This document shows, one piece after another, positions 9,165 through 18,250 of a stretch of DNA of 64,000 nt. Origin of the DNA: Paenibacillus cremeus (GTDB taxonomy: Bacteria; Bacillota; Bacilli; Paenibacillales; NBRC-103111); NCBI RefSeq assembly GCF_007786445.1, contig NZ_VNJI01000019.1, positions 57,690-121,689 on the forward strand, in the 5' to 3' direction. Position 1 is the first letter of the stretch; every line of letters starts with the position of its first letter. Under the pieces are notes generated by a model. That model was not told where the DNA came from and made no database searches. It saw only the letters and a program-made list of their open reading frames with translations. The position numbers and the translations under genes are program-made.

Positions 9165-10790
9165 ATGAAACTATCGCGAAGACGACAGAAAAAAACAAAC
9201 CAAACAAATCACCAGACTGGGGCTGCCGAATCCATGACAGAGACGAAGCAGTCGATCTCCGAGCATTTGCAAACCAACGTGAATTGGCTCTATGCCAAGC
9301 TCGGTTCCAGTTCCGATATTGTCGCACGCACTTTCATGGATGTGTCCTCCGGAATTGACGGGGTACTTGTGTATATTGAAAATCTGGTTGACCAGCAAAC
9401 GGTAAACCAGATGATTGTACAGCCCATTCTGACCGCCATAGAAGCAAATTCCGGCCAAATACCGCCAACAGATTGGATGCTGCTCCTGAAGAATAAAGCA
9501 CTCAGCGTCGGAGGGCTTCAAGAGATTAGTACCCTTAACGAAGTGCTTACACAGATGCTCAAAGGGAACACGGTAATCCTGCTGCAAGGCTGCCGGTCGG
9601 GAATGTCGGCAAGCTCGGCGGGTGGCGAGCAGCGGCCGATCACGGAGCCGACATCGCAATCAGTCATCCGGGGACCGAAGGAAAGCTTCACGGAAAATAT
9701 CCATACGAACCTCTCTCTGATCCGCCGCCGTATTCCATCTCCGCAATTAAGAGTTGACGTTCGCTCAATCGGCAAGCAAACCATGACGCAGGTTGCGGTG
9801 ATCTATTTGGATGGCATCGCAAAAGACAGCATTGTAAAAGAAGTAATGTCCAGGCTGGATCGCATCGATGCGGACGGTATTTTGGATAGCGGTTATATTG
9901 AAGACTACATTCAAGATGTTGTTTTTACCCCGTTCCCGACAATCCAGAACACAGAGCGTCCGGATGCTGCTGCGGCGGGCGTTCTCGAAGGTCAGGTTGC
10001 AATTATCGTGAACGGCTCCCCGTTCGTGCTTCTCGCGCCGGTCACGTTCATCCAATTCTTTCAATCCAGCGAAGATCATTATCAACGCTATGATATTTCA
10101 ACCTTCCTGCGATTTCTTCGCTTTGGGGCGTTCTTCAGCTCTTTGCTTTTCCCCTCGCTTTTCATCGCCATAACGACCTTCCATCAGGAAATGCTTCCGG
10201 CGGCGCTGCTTGTCAGCTTAGCTGTGCAGCGGGAAGGTGTTCCTTTCCCTGCTTTCTTTGAAGCACTACTGATGGAATTTACGTTCGAGGTGCTTCGGGA
10301 AGCCGGTGTTCGAATGCCGCGGGCAATCGGTCCTACGATCTCCATCGTTGGCGCTCTTGTACTAGGTCAGGCGGCTGTACAAGCGGGTATCGTATCAGCG
10401 GTCATGGTTATTGTCGTCTCTTTTACAGCGATCACAAACTTTGTCATTCCGTCCTTGAATATGGGGAATGCGGCAAGACTTATTCGCTTCGTTATGATGA
10501 TCCTCGCCGCTACGTTAGGTTTATTCGGCATCTTGTGCGGGTTGATGGTGATGCTCATTCATTTGGCGAGTATCCGCTCGTTCGGTCTCGCTTATCTTTC
10601 GCCGTTATCACCAGCCTCGAAGCAGAACTGGAAGGATGTTTTCGTCCGTTTTCCGCGTTGGGCCATGAAGAAGCGTCCCATCGAATTTGCTTCACAGCAC
10701 AATCTGACGAGACAAAGCAGCGGCCTGAAGCCGCAAACACCACCGATGTCAGGTCATGAACAGGATCCGACACCAGACACGAATGGATAA
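9165..10790 (+). CDS. GerA family spore germination protein (operon 2)
   Basis: The A-subunit of the second receptor. At 541 residues it is longer than usual (about 480), with a basic Gln/Thr-rich N-terminal extension of roughly 35 residues and a hydrophilic C-terminal tail after the membrane helices. The GPKESFTENIHTN block and the INGSP-type stretch (AIIVNGSPFVLLAPV) are conserved. AAAAGGA lies upstream of the ATG. It starts 32 bases after the GerB stop, and its end overlaps the long reading frame of the next gene. Confidence 0.92.
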   Translation: MKLSRRRQKKTNQTNHQTGAAESMTETKQSISEHLQTNVNWLYAKLGSSSDIVARTFMDVSSGIDGVLVYIENLVDQQTVNQMIVQPILTAIEANSGQIPPTDWMLLLKNKALSVGGLQEISTLNEVLTQMLKGNTVILLQGCRSGMSASSAGGEQRPITEPTSQSVIRGPKESFTENIHTNLSLIRRRIPSPQLRVDVRSIGKQTMTQVAVIYLDGIAKDSIVKEVMSRLDRIDADGILDSGYIEDYIQDVVFTPFPTIQNTERPDAAAAGVLEGQVAIIVNGSPFVLLAPVTFIQFFQSSEDHYQRYDISTFLRFLRFGAFFSSLLFPSLFIAITTFHQEMLPAALLVSLAVQREGVPFPAFFEALLMEFTFEVLREAGVRMPRAIGPTISIVGALVLGQAAVQAGIVSAVMVIVVSFTAITNFVIPSLNMGNAARLIRFVMMILAATLGLFGILCGLMVMLIHLASIRSFGLAYLSPLSPASKQNWKDVFVRFPRWAMKKRPIEFASQHNLTRQSSGLKPQTPPMSGHEQDPTPDTNG

Positions 10791-10809
10791 CGAAGGCGGG
10801 AGGAACGGG

Positions 10810-12042
10810 ATGAACAGTCGTGCACATCGAGTATGCATTTTTCGACTAGGCTTGAGCATGGCCATCGCTTGTCTGCTGCTGACGGGCTGCTGGGATCGTC
10901 ATGAGCTGAATCAGCTGGGCTTTACCGCAGCAACGGGAATCGATTATAAAGATGGTCAATGGATGATGTCCTACCAAGTGGTCATCCCTTCGGCACTCTC
11001 CTCATCAGTAGCGGCCGGTACGCGCGGGGCTGCGAAGCTGCCGATCGTTGTCTATTCGACCCAAGGCAAGACGATTCGCGAAGCGACGTGGAAAAATGAA
11101 CTCGAAAGCCCGCGTCATCTCTACTTCACTCATAACCGAGTCATCATTGTCAGCACGACGGCTGTCGAGCAAGGGCTTTCATTGCTTCTGGACGTCTACC
11201 TTCGAAATCTAGAATCCAGGGAGACCGTAAGCGTGCTCATTTGCGAAGGAGAAGCAAGAGAAATATTAAAGCAGCTGATGCAGATTCAGGTCATTCCCGC
11301 TGACGGCATTGAAGAAATGATAAAAGACGAATCACAGCACATATCCGCACTTCCAAATGTACAAATGTACAGATTGGCCAAAGAGCTTCTTGGGACATCC
11401 AAAAGTGCGGTGCTGCCCGAGGTTTTTATCTCAGGGTCCCCAGAGGTGACTAATCCGGATAAACTGGGTCAAACAGCACTTAGTTCCTTGCTTAAACTAG
11501 GAAGATTGGCGGTTCTAAATCAAGATAAGCTGGTAGGCTGGTTATCCCTTCAGGAAGCGCTTGGTGTAAATTTCATTCGTAACATGGTAAAAAATAGTAC
11601 GTTTTCGTTCCCTTGCGAAGAGAGCTCGAGCGTAGAGAACTCAACCTTTCAGTTGCTGAGCACCAAAACCCGACTAACGCCGCATAAGATCGGGGACCAT
11701 TTCGTGATCGACATCGAGGTTAAAGGGAAAGGTGTGCTGCTGGAGACGGATTGTCCGGTGGACTTAACTAAGCCCAATACAGAACAAGACATGGAGGCGC
11801 AATTGAATAAAAAAATCACGGAAACGATCGAGAAATCGTGGTCCGCGGTCAAGAAGCTGAAGACGGATGTAGTTGGATTTGGCGACCTAATTCATCGTAA
11901 ATACCCGAACGATTGGAAGCGGGTCGGCCCGAATTGGCAGACGGAATTCGTTAAAATCGAAATACGTCCCAAGGCCGACATCACTATCAAGAGAACAGGC
12001 CTAACCACGAAGTCGTTCAAGCTGCAGAGACAGCAAAAATAA
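10810..12042 (+). CDS. Ger(x)C family spore germination lipoprotein (operon 2)
   Basis: The C-subunit of the second receptor, about 410 residues. The lipobox is LLLTGC with C27 followed by WDRHELNQLG. The frame is open from 10756, but the ATG at 10810 is preferred: GGGAGG lies just upstream and the signal peptide then has normal length. The Ger(x)C domain runs to the C-terminus, with a Lys-rich end. No strong terminator follows; the convergent bioB gene ends 17 bases away, with only a short TAAGGA/TCCTTA hairpin between. Confidence 0.92.
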   Translation: MNSRAHRVCIFRLGLSMAIACLLLTGCWDRHELNQLGFTAATGIDYKDGQWMMSYQVVIPSALSSSVAAGTRGAAKLPIVVYSTQGKTIREATWKNELESPRHLYFTHNRVIIVSTTAVEQGLSLLLDVYLRNLESRETVSVLICEGEAREILKQLMQIQVIPADGIEEMIKDESQHISALPNVQMYRLAKELLGTSKSAVLPEVFISGSPEVTNPDKLGQTALSSLLKLGRLAVLNQDKLVGWLSLQEALGVNFIRNMVKNSTFSFPCEESSSVENSTFQLLSTKTRLTPHKIGDHFVIDIEVKGKGVLLETDCPVDLTKPNTEQDMEAQLNKKITETIEKSWSAVKKLKTDVVGFGDLIHRKYPNDWKRVGPNWQTEFVKIEIRPKADITIKRTGLTTKSFKLQRQQK

Positions 12043-12058
12043 GGAGTTTGAATCCTTA

Positions 12059-13066
12059 CTACAACGCAATTAACTCAATCTCAAAGCCCAAATCCTCAAT
12101 CATCTGATGATCGGCCGACACTTCTTGGCCTTCCGTCGTTAAATAATCGCCTACGAAGAGCGAGTTGGCTGCATAGAGAGACAGTGGCTGCAGGGTTCGA
12201 AGGCTAACCTCTCGTCCGCCTGCCACGCGAATTTCTTTTGATGGACAGACGAAACGGAACAAAGCCAATACCTTTAAAGCTTTGGCCGCCGGTGTGCGTC
12301 CCGCATGCTCGAGTGGGGTTCCTGGGATGGCATTAAGGAAGTTAATCGGAATGGAATCCGCATCAAGGTCACGCAGAGCAAAAGCTATTTCTACGATTTC
12401 ACGGTTCGTCTCCCCCATTCCAATAATGACGCCGGAACAGGGGGACATCCCTGCGGCCTTCACCTTTTCCACTGTCTCCACGCGTTGTTCGTAAGTGTGG
12501 GTTGTAGTAATGGAGGGATAGTTAGCTTTACTTGTGTTCAAGTTGTGGTTGTAACGGTGTACGCCTGCTTCCGCGAGACGTTCGGCTTGATCCTCCTTCA
12601 ATATTCCGAGGCATGCGCAAATTTTGAGCGGCATCGTTTCCCGGATTTCTTTAACGGCGGACACCACTTGATCCAGCTCCCGCTCTGTCGGGCCTCTGCC
12701 TGCGGCTACGATGCAGTAAGTGCCTGCTTTGCGCGCCAACGCTTCACGTGCTCCCGCTAGAAGGGTGTCTTTATCCAGCAGCGTATATTTTTGTATCGGG
12801 GCAGTAGAAACGATCGATTGAGAGCAGTACCCGCAGTCCTCGGGACAAAGTCCGCTTTTGGCGTTGATGATCATGTTCAGCTTCACTTTCGTGCCGTAGT
12901 AATGCTTTCTTACCTGGAACGCAGCCTGCAACAACGGAAGCAATTGGTCTTGATCGGCCTCAAGTATAGAGAGCCCTTCCTCCATCGTTAATCCTTCCCC
13001 ATTTAGTGCTTTATGTACAAGGGATGGCCATAAAGTATTCGTTGCTAGTGCGTGCTTTGTCGTCAT
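12059..13066 (-). CDS. bioB: Biotin synthase BioB
   Basis: A radical-SAM enzyme that inserts sulfur into dethiobiotin to form biotin. The SAM-cluster motif is C74-PED-C78-GY-C81, and the downstream YNHNLNTS and NAIPGTPL blocks belong to biotin synthases. Length is about 335 residues, normal for the family. I took the second ATG (13066), which has GGAAGG nine bases upstream; the ATG at 13075 directly abuts that sequence. A BirA operator lies upstream, so transcription should fall when biotin is plentiful. No other bio gene is in the window. Confidence 0.95.
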   Translation of the reverse strand: MTTKHALATNTLWPSLVHKALNGEGLTMEEGLSILEADQDQLLPLLQAAFQVRKHYYGTKVKLNMIINAKSGLCPEDCGYCSQSIVSTAPIQKYTLLDKDTLLAGAREALARKAGTYCIVAAGRGPTERELDQVVSAVKEIRETMPLKICACLGILKEDQAERLAEAGVHRYNHNLNTSKANYPSITTTHTYEQRVETVEKVKAAGMSPCSGVIIGMGETNREIVEIAFALRDLDADSIPINFLNAIPGTPLEHAGRTPAAKALKVLALFRFVCPSKEIRVAGGREVSLRTLQPLSLYAANSLFVGDYLTTEGQEVSADHQMIEDLGFEIELIAL

Positions 13067-13087
13067 CCTAATCATCCTTCCACGTCA

Positions 13088-13123
13088 ATTGTTAACCTTA
13101 ACTTTCTATTGTTGGTTTACAAT
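13088..13123 (-). promoter_or_regulatory. BirA operator upstream of bioB
   Basis: ATTGTTAACC (13088-13097) and GGTTTACAAT (13114-13123) form an inverted repeat with a 16-base spacer. This matches the Gram-positive BirA pattern TTGTTAACC-N(14-16)-GGTTAACAA with one mismatch. It sits 20-60 bases before the bioB start, the expected place for repression. Confidence 0.85.
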
Positions 13124-13170
13124 GTATCCAGTGTAGTTTATCAGACAGCGAAGCAACCGTAAAGGGAAAT

Positions 13171-13205
13171 AAAAAAAGCGCTCGACTAAGAGTCTTACGC
13201 TTTTT
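13171..13205 (-). terminator. Terminator of the dedA gene
   Basis: On the minus strand AAAAAGCG pairs with the CGCTTTTT side around a GACT/AGTC inner stem, followed by a T-tract (plus-strand A-run from 13171). It overlaps the last codons of dedA and separates it from bioB. Confidence 0.7.
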
Positions 13206-13791
13206 CCTTATTCCGCAGTTTAAACCACGCCACAATCCCTACAATCACCGCTGCAACCAAGATAATCGGCACCAAATGCTTGTGCATGATCGCATGATAC
13301 CGTCCCCAAGCGACATCCACGTACCGGCCGAGAAACACGAACACGATCACCCAGAGCGCGGCTCCGATGGAATTGTAGAGGGTGAACACGGAAAACGGAA
13401 TACCGTTAATCCCAGCCAAATAAGGTGTGAGGATACGGATCCCGGCAATGAACTTGGAGATGAGCAGGATCGAAACCCGGCGCTTCATAAACCGTTCCTC
13501 TGCCTTGTTTAGCCGCTCCTCGGTCAGTCCAATGTATTTGCCCCATCGCAGGATCACCGTCTTCCCCAGAAAACGGCCGATGCCGTAAGCAATGCTTGAT
13601 CCGATAACGTTGCCGAGGATCGCAGCCAGGAGCAGCGGGATCATTCGAAATTCCCCTTTGGATAAGGCAAACCCTGAGAAGGTCAAGGTCGTTTCGGCCG
13701 GAAAAGGAATCCCGATCATCTCCACCAGCAAGATGAGGAAAATTCCCCATACCCCATATTCGTGGATCAAGTGTCCAATGTGAAAATGCAC
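13195..13791 (-). CDS. DedA family membrane protein
   Basis: A 198-residue membrane protein of the DedA/SNARE-associated superfamily. Several hydrophobic segments are visible, with the family motif region IPFPAETTLTFSGF near residues 28-41 and the amphipathic ISKFIAGIRILTPYLAG around residues 111-127. DedA proteins are implicated in flipping of polyprenyl or phospholipid carriers and in membrane homeostasis; the exact substrate here is unknown. It is transcribed alone. Confidence 0.9.
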   Translation of the reverse strand: MHFHIGHLIHEYGVWGIFLILLVEMIGIPFPAETTLTFSGFALSKGEFRMIPLLLAAILGNVIGSSIAYGIGRFLGKTVILRWGKYIGLTEERLNKAEERFMKRRVSILLISKFIAGIRILTPYLAGINGIPFSVFTLYNSIGAALWVIVFVFLGRYVDVAWGRYHAIMHKHLVPIILVAAVIVGIVAWFKLRNKEKA

Positions 13792-13971
13792 GTGCAGGAC
13801 TCCCTTAGCTTTCGTTTACCCATCTATTTTACACTATTGTCCTCGAAGATGGAAAACGAGTGCTTGAGCATTAAAACTTTCTTGATGTTTGCTTGTAAAA
13901 TAAGCTAATGCCCATGTTGAGAGCAGCCGCGAATGAATACCTTATGGCATCCCCTATTCAAGGAGCGGTGC

Positions 13972-14739
13972 ATGATGCGGAGAACGTTAGGAAGCAAGTG
14001 GATCAAGACAAAATTACTGCTGCAAAACCAAGATCTCCGTCGCTTTGTCCCCGAAACACATTTGTTTTCCAAAGCAAGCTTGTTATCGATGCTGAACAAA
14101 TACAGCATGGTCTATATTAAGCCGATTCACGGTTCATTCGGAATTGGTGTGATGCGTGTGACCAAAACGGAAAGCGAGAACGGAAAGAGATATCATTATC
14201 AGTCCGGCCTTAGGAAGCGTTCCTTTGCTTCCTATCAGGCGATGTACCAATCGATTCTTCAGACCAAACCGAAAAAATCCTATTTGGTGCAGCAAGGCAT
14301 TCATATGCTCAAATACAAGTCACGACCGTTCGATATCAGAATCATGGTCCAGCGCACAGCTCATCTCCCTTGGAAAGTAACAGGCTGGATCGGCCGGCTG
14401 GCCTACCCGAAGAAAGTGGTCACGAATTTCCACAGCCAGGGAAAGCCGTTACCGGTGAAGCTGCTGCTAAGCCCCCACCTCTCCGATGCGGCCGCCGAGG
14501 AGCACATTTCGAGCATGAAGGAAGTAGGCCTTCGCATTGCAGAGCAGCTGTCCAAAACTCAGCCGGGCTTTCGGGAGATCGGCGTCGACATCGGCTTCAG
14601 CTCCGACTTCCACCCCTGGGTCTTCGAGGTCAATACATCCCCGGATCCCTTCATCTTCAATCAGTTAAAAGATAAAAGCATGTTTTACAGGGTCATCAAG
14701 TATGCCCGGGCTAATGGACGATTTCGCAAAAAGAAGTAG
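13972..14739 (+). CDS. YheC/YheD family spore-coat-associated ATP-grasp protein
   Basis: An ATP-grasp-fold protein of about 255 residues, of the type called endospore coat-associated YheC/D in Bacillus. Visible features are VYIKPIHGSFGIGV (nucleotide-binding Lys and Gly-rich loop), RPFDIRIMVQ, and the metal-binding end EIGVDIGF...VFEVNTSPDP. I chose the ATG at 13972, which has AAGGAG at a good distance; an in-frame ATG at 13933 lacks one. The reaction is unknown, though ATP-grasp enzymes usually ligate a carboxylate to an amine. The strongly basic C-terminus is typical. Confidence 0.85.
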   Translation: MMRRTLGSKWIKTKLLLQNQDLRRFVPETHLFSKASLLSMLNKYSMVYIKPIHGSFGIGVMRVTKTESENGKRYHYQSGLRKRSFASYQAMYQSILQTKPKKSYLVQQGIHMLKYKSRPFDIRIMVQRTAHLPWKVTGWIGRLAYPKKVVTNFHSQGKPLPVKLLLSPHLSDAAAEEHISSMKEVGLRIAEQLSKTQPGFREIGVDIGFSSDFHPWVFEVNTSPDPFIFNQLKDKSMFYRVIKYARANGRFRKKK

Positions 14740-14763
14740 ACGATGGCGACTATGCCATCGTCT
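14738..14763. terminator. Strong hairpin between convergent genes
   Basis: Perfect 10-bp arms AGACGATGGC (14738-14747) and GCCATCGTCT (14754-14763) lie between the two convergent stop codons. T-tracts on both sides are weak, so it may be a bidirectional terminator or only an mRNA 3' stabiliser. Confidence 0.5.
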
Positions 14764-14775
14764 GATTTACCATCC

Positions 14776-15330
14776 TTATTTTCGGCAAACGTACACAAAT
14801 GCAGGCGGAAAGTTAAACGGTACGAAATGGATCTGCTCGATCTCAAAGACGTGAGAAAATTGCTTCTTCATCTGCAGCGAATACTGGAACGCAACAAAAT
14901 ACCCGCCAGGCTTCAACGATTGCATGATCTGATGAATAAGTTCGTCCCGCAGCTCCGGGTGGAAGTTAAAGAACGGGAGCCCGCTAATAATGCAGTCCAG
15001 CTGACTTACACCGGAGCGCTCAATGACATTCAATAATTGGCACGCATTGGAATGACAGTGGTAATCGGGGTACTGCTTGGCCAAATTCCCCAGCATGTGG
15101 CGATCCTTCTCGAACAAAAAGACTTGGGTCGAAGCCGCAGAACTAGCTTGGATAAGCTGTGTAACGGCGCCCGTCCCAGAGCCTAGCTCGGCCACTGTAC
15201 GAATGTCCTGCCAAGGCACGGACTGAACCATTTTTTGCGATAAAAATCTCGAGCTTGGAATGATACTGCCGATTTCTTTCGGGTTCGTAATAAATTTCTG
15301 TAGAAAAAGCAGCGGTTGACCTGCAGCCAC
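14776..15330 (-). CDS. Class I SAM-dependent methyltransferase (COG3963-like)
   Basis: A 184-residue Rossmann-type methyltransferase. Motif I is VAELGSGTGAVT near residues 46-57, followed by an acidic residue after strand 2 (LFEKD) and the ISGLPFFNF block in the place of motif IV. The LQKFITNPKEIGSIIPSS start is typical of small proteins annotated as phospholipid N-methyltransferase or rRNA dimethyladenosine-transferase-like. The methyl acceptor cannot be inferred reliably. It starts at GTG with GGAGG upstream. Confidence 0.8.
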   Translation of the reverse strand: MAAGQPLLFLQKFITNPKEIGSIIPSSRFLSQKMVQSVPWQDIRTVAELGSGTGAVTQLIQASSAASTQVFLFEKDRHMLGNLAKQYPDYHCHSNACQLLNVIERSGVSQLDCIISGLPFFNFHPELRDELIHQIMQSLKPGGYFVAFQYSLQMKKQFSHVFEIEQIHFVPFNFPPAFVYVCRK

Positions 15331-15373
15331 AATCCTTCGCCTCCATTCGAGATACGCTTAGCTTGCTTGGTTG

Positions 15374-15982
15374 TTATACCTGATGCGTGTTGTGATATCG
15401 CTTGTTAGGCCAAATCTTGTTTTCCAGGCCTTCGTACAGCTTAATGCTGAATTGGACCGCTTTTTGAGCCCAACGCAGTTTCGTGAGTATGACATGGACC
15501 AGCCCGGCAACGCAGCCGCCAATCGCAGCCCCTGCCAGAATGTCGCTCGGATAATGTACGCCGGCCCAGATTCTAGACAATCCGATGCCTGCCGCGAGCA
15601 CAAACCATACACTCCCTTCCTTCTTCCGGGTCAGCCAGATCGAGGTGGCAATAACGAAAGCGCCAATCGCATGATCGCTTGGGAAGGACGCGTTAGCTGC
15701 GTGGTGGATCAATTGGATCACTTGATGAGCGACGAACGGGCGGTCACGATAAAACTCCATGCCGATCAAGCCGCTTAGCCCCAGTGCAATGCAAGCCGAC
15801 GTCATCGCTTCCACGATCATTCGCCGGTTGGCCTCCGTTCGGATGAGCCAGTAAATCAACACACCGATATAGAACAAATACTCTGCATCCTCCGCCAAAA
15901 ATCGAATCAATGGATTAAACAGCGGCAGCTTGACCGCCAAGCCATTGATCCATTGAAAGAGCTGATAATCTAGTTGTAACAT
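15374..15982 (-). CDS. bcrC: Undecaprenyl-diphosphatase BcrC (PAP2 family)
   Basis: A membrane PAP2-type phosphatase of 202 residues, close in pattern to B. subtilis BcrC. It dephosphorylates undecaprenyl pyrophosphate to recycle the lipid carrier for cell-wall synthesis and gives some bacitracin tolerance. The three phosphatase motifs are visible: RDRPFVAH, ASFPSDH and SRIWAGVHYPSD, and the family core NASFPSDHAIGAF is intact. It lies 15 bases after the histidine kinase gene on the same strand, so the two-component system may control it. Confidence 0.88.
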   Translation of the reverse strand: MLQLDYQLFQWINGLAVKLPLFNPLIRFLAEDAEYLFYIGVLIYWLIRTEANRRMIVEAMTSACIALGLSGLIGMEFYRDRPFVAHQVIQLIHHAANASFPSDHAIGAFVIATSIWLTRKKEGSVWFVLAAGIGLSRIWAGVHYPSDILAGAAIGGCVAGLVHVILTKLRWAQKAVQFSIKLYEGLENKIWPNKRYHNTHQV

Positions 15983-15997
15983 GCTGCAGCCTCCTAT

Positions 15998-17425
15998 TTA
16001 GGTTAACGGCAGACGCTTTTCCTCCAATGGAAAACGAACCGTCACTGTCGTTCCTTCATTTTCTTTGCTAGTGATCGAGATTTGACCTTGATTTCGCTCC
16101 ACCAAGCGCTTGGCGATCGAGAGTCCCAGGCCCGTCCCACCCTGCTGCCGGCTTCTGGCTTTATCTACGCGGTAGAAGCGGTCGAATACATAGGGTACAT
16201 CTCTGTCGGGAATTCCCATTCCAAAATCAATCACGTTTATTTCGACGTGCGCCCCTCGCCTCTTCCCTTCAACTCGAACGAGAAATGTTTCGCTGGAGTA
16301 CTTCACGGCATTATCGAGCAAGATAAGCAGGATTTGTTCCAGCTGGAATGGAACGACGGCAATCGTCTCCGTTTCGGCCATTTCCAGCTCCGACTCCACC
16401 GTGAAGCTTGGGTGCGCGGCTGCAAAGCGGTTCAAGGTGTGTTGAATATAAGACTTCGCAGAGACGCTCTCCATTAGGGCGGTTGCAGGCTGGGTTTCCG
16501 CACGGGTAAGCTCCAGCAGCTCTTGTACGATGCCATCCATGCGCTGAAACTCCTGTAACGCAGCCTCCAGCGAAATGTCCAGCACCTCCGGGTCGTCTTT
16601 TCCCCATCGCTGCAGCAAGGACAGATGCCCTTTCATAATCGTGAGCGGCGTTCTCAGCTCATGCGAAGCATCTTCGACAAATTGCTTCTGCTGCTGGAAA
16701 GCCGCCTCCAGCTGATCCATCATGTCATTGAAATGCCAGGCCAGCCGGGATAGCTCATCATTATTATTCATGGGCCGCACACGCTCGTGCATGCCCCTCG
16801 TCTTGATGTTCTGGATGGTTTCAGCCAGCGACTGGATCGGCGTAAGCAATTGCTTCGACAGCACTAGACCTCCCAAGCCGCTTAGGAAAACGGAGCCAAT
16901 CGCCGCCGCGAGCATGACGAAGAGGATAAGATCAGAGATATGATCCAGCAACTCCAGGTTATTAATGATCTCGATCGTACCTCGGAATTGGTCGGTCGCA
17001 ATCGGACCTCTGAGCACTAGCAAATGCTCATCCTCGTGCCAGATGTTCAGCTGCTGCAGCCGCTGCACCGATTCAGGCTCCACCCACTCCGTAGGCAAAT
17101 GGTTGGATACAGTGACTACTGGGGTGCCGCTCTGATCCAAAATGCGAATCAGCTGCTTTTTTTCGATCCATTTTTCCAAGTAGCTCTGGCTTTTGGAGAT
17201 AAGCTCGGGATCGGCAGTCCCCTTCTTTTCTTGAAAATAGTCATCGATCTGAGCCAACGTCCGCTTCATGGACAGCTGCTCTTGATTGGTCAGCCAGCTC
17301 CGGATGGTTACGAACTGAACGGCATTGTAGAGCACGAACAGCAGGCATAGGATGACCGTAGACATCAGTACGATCCTCCATTTGATAGGCAGCCGGGAGA
17401 GTGCGATGCGCAGCTGTTCCATCAT
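15998..17425 (-). CDS. Sensor histidine kinase (HAMP-HisKA-HATPase)
   Basis: A 475-residue membrane kinase. One hydrophobic segment lies near residues 18-40, a second near 165-190, and between them is an extracellular sensor of about 120 residues. A HAMP segment follows, then the phosphoacceptor H255 in the EDASHELRTPLT motif and the ATPase domain with LLDNAVKYS (N box), DFGMGIPD (G1) and GTGLGLSIAKRL (G2). The start overlaps the response-regulator stop by 4 bp. The organisation is like ArlS or YkoH of other Firmicutes. The signal is unknown, but the downstream bcrC gene suggests envelope stress. Confidence 0.92.
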   Translation of the reverse strand: MMEQLRIALSRLPIKWRIVLMSTVILCLLFVLYNAVQFVTIRSWLTNQEQLSMKRTLAQIDDYFQEKKGTADPELISKSQSYLEKWIEKKQLIRILDQSGTPVVTVSNHLPTEWVEPESVQRLQQLNIWHEDEHLLVLRGPIATDQFRGTIEIINNLELLDHISDLILFVMLAAAIGSVFLSGLGGLVLSKQLLTPIQSLAETIQNIKTRGMHERVRPMNNNDELSRLAWHFNDMMDQLEAAFQQQKQFVEDASHELRTPLTIMKGHLSLLQRWGKDDPEVLDISLEAALQEFQRMDGIVQELLELTRAETQPATALMESVSAKSYIQHTLNRFAAAHPSFTVESELEMAETETIAVVPFQLEQILLILLDNAVKYSSETFLVRVEGKRRGAHVEINVIDFGMGIPDRDVPYVFDRFYRVDKARSRQQGGTGLGLSIAKRLVERNQGQISITSKENEGTTVTVRFPLEEKRLPLT

Positions 17426-18096
17426 CGCATCACATACCCTACTCCGCGGACTGTCTCAATCAAGCTCTCTTGACCGGGCTCGTCCAGCTTATTGCGTAAG
17501 TACCGCACATAAACATCCACCACATTCGTCTCCACTTCGGTATCGTAGCCCCAGATTTTTTCCAGCAGAACATCCCGCGTCAGCACAATGTTCGGATTTT
17601 GCATGAACACCGCCAGCATGGCAAATTCCCGCTTCGTCAGCTCCACAGCTTCCCCATAACGGGTGACCTTATGGGCATCGAGATCCAAGTGCAGCTCGCG
17701 GCGAGCGATGACTTCGCGATCCGCGTCGATGGGCATGTCCACCCGGCGAAACAGCGAGCGCATCCGGGCCATCAATTCTTCCATCGCGAATGGCTTAGGG
17801 ATATAATCATCCGCCCCGCTGTCCAGACCAGAGACCCGATCCTCGAGGCTGTCCCTTGCCGTGAGCATAATGATTGGAGTCGGCTTCACGGCACGAACAC
17901 GCCGGCACACCTCCACACCGCTCAGCTCCGGCAGCATGAGGTCCAGCAGAATCAGATCCCAATCCTGCTCCAGCGCCAGCTTCAAGCCGGACTTCCCGTC
18001 GAACGCTTTGGTGACCAGGAACGATTCGTGCTTTAATTCCATCTCGATGAACAAAGCCAGATTTTTCTCATCTTCAACCAGCAATATGCGCTTCAT
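17422..18096 (-). CDS. OmpR/PhoB family response regulator
   Basis: A 224-residue regulator with a receiver domain (acidic E8-D9, phosphoacceptor D52 in LLDLMLPELSG, T79, K101) and a winged-helix DNA-binding domain from about residue 125 (ELTKREFAMLAVFMQNP, VDVYVRYLRNKLD). It is co-transcribed with the kinase gene (ATGA overlap) and probably with bcrC. It is ArlR-like in layout. Confidence 0.94.
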   Translation of the reverse strand: MKRILLVEDEKNLALFIEMELKHESFLVTKAFDGKSGLKLALEQDWDLILLDLMLPELSGVEVCRRVRAVKPTPIIMLTARDSLEDRVSGLDSGADDYIPKPFAMEELMARMRSLFRRVDMPIDADREVIARRELHLDLDAHKVTRYGEAVELTKREFAMLAVFMQNPNIVLTRDVLLEKIWGYDTEVETNVVDVYVRYLRNKLDEPGQESLIETVRGVGYVMR

Positions 18097-18203
18097 CCGC
18101 TAACGTCCCTTGTCCTGAAAGGCTTTTTTTTTCTTGCTATAGCTTTTCCAAAATCCATGCCCACATTATATTTAATCAACATGAAAATTTGATGAGAACG
18201 AAA

Positions 18204-18234
18204 TAAAAAACCCAGCACCAATTATGGTACTGGG
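18204..18234 (-). terminator. Terminator of the NlpC/P60 gene
   Basis: Minus-strand arms CCCAGTACC and GGTGCTGGG (plus coordinates 18226-18234 and 18211-18219; one mismatch) are followed by six T. It lies 17 bases past the stop codon. Confidence 0.85.
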
Positions 18235-18250
18235 TCAGGAATCAAATCGA

